This document shows positions 13,015-13,089 of a stretch of DNA of 13,089 nt, piece after piece. How positions within the stretch are numbered: position 1 is the stretch's first letter; every line of letters starts with the position of its first letter. A program made the position numbers and the translations under genes. The notes beneath the pieces are model-generated. The model was given only the letters and a program-made list of their open reading frames with translations. It was not told where the DNA came from and did not search any database. This DNA comes from Deltaproteobacteria bacterium CG07_land_8_20_14_0_80_60_11. GTDB taxonomy: Bacteria; Desulfobacterota; Desulfobaccia; Desulfobaccales; 0-14-0-80-60-11. The stretch spans positions 1-13,089 of the forward strand of contig PEWM01000255.1 of the NCBI GenBank assembly GCA_002779455.1, written 5' to 3'.

Positions 13015-13030
13015 TTTTCAAGCTTGAAAA
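13015..13030. promoter_or_regulatory. 16-base palindrome before the kinase gene
   Basis: TTTTCAAGCTTGAAAA is a perfect palindrome 14 to 29 bases upstream of the kinase ATG. It may be an operator or a hairpin overlapping the ribosome-binding area. The rest of 13002-13089 shows nothing I can name. Confidence 0.35.
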
Positions 13031-13089
13031 CCTTAAATAAGACTGGGACCGGCCGTCACAAAGTTATACGGCGGCCAGGGACCGGAGAG

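Noticed and set aside
1..13089. CRISPR arrays, tRNA, rRNA, transposase genes
   Set aside because: I saw no regularly spaced repeats, no tRNA-like cloverleaf, no rRNA sequence and no transposase or integrase motifs.

Overview
This window is mostly a gas vesicle (gvp) gene cluster, flanked by two-component signalling genes. The DNA is GC-rich. Strong Shine-Dalgarno sites, PAS-rich kinases, an HD-GYP response regulator, a sigma-54-type promoter and a gvpA/C/N/F/G/K/J gene set together suggest a Gram-negative bacterium. My best guess is a member of the Desulfobacterota (former Deltaproteobacteria). That placement is inference; no marker gene in the window fixes it.

Layout. On the + strand, 254-2041 encodes a receiver-PAS-PAS-HD-GYP protein, preceded by a non-coding stretch with two perfect palindromes. 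Every other gene lies on the - strand. In the direction of transcription these are: a PAS-PAS histidine kinase (13001-11523) and a single-domain response regulator (11505-11137); an intergenic region with a very good sigma-54 -24/-12 box and palindromes further upstream; then a 16-gene tract running from 10901 to 2297. The tract order is gvpA2, gvpC-like 2, gvpA1, gvpC-like 1, a six-repeat DnaJ-type zinc-finger protein, gvpN, a small helical protein, a small Arg-rich protein, a second six-repeat DnaJ-type zinc-finger protein, a small zinc-ribbon protein, gvpF/L, gvpG, a two-domain ArsA/Get3-type ATPase, a zinc-ribbon/GvpA-fold fusion, gvpK and gvpJ. Spacing is tight, with several overlaps, so this looks like one operon, possibly with internal mRNA processing.

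How the genes may work together. GvpA builds the hydrophobic ribbed wall. The GvpC-like proteins, with 33-residue repeats like cyanobacterial GvpC, would bind the outside and stiffen it. GvpN, GvpF/L, GvpG, GvpK, GvpJ and the GvpA-like fusion are the assembly and nucleation set. The unusual part is a group of probable chaperone-like and zinc-binding proteins inside the operon: a tandem Get3/ArsA ATPase with CxxC motifs in both halves, two DnaJ-type Cys-rich proteins without J domains, a small zinc ribbon, and a zinc ribbon fused to a GvpA fold. I suggest they form an accessory machine that keeps the very hydrophobic GvpA subunits soluble or delivers them to growing vesicles. This is inference.

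Regulation. The sigma-54-like box places the predicted start of transcription about 50 bases before gvpA2, with a small hairpin at the predicted 5' end. Strong hairpins follow both gvpA genes and precede gvpN. They could set high gvpA output relative to downstream genes. The activator that sigma-54 needs is not in the window: the adjacent response regulator has no output domain.
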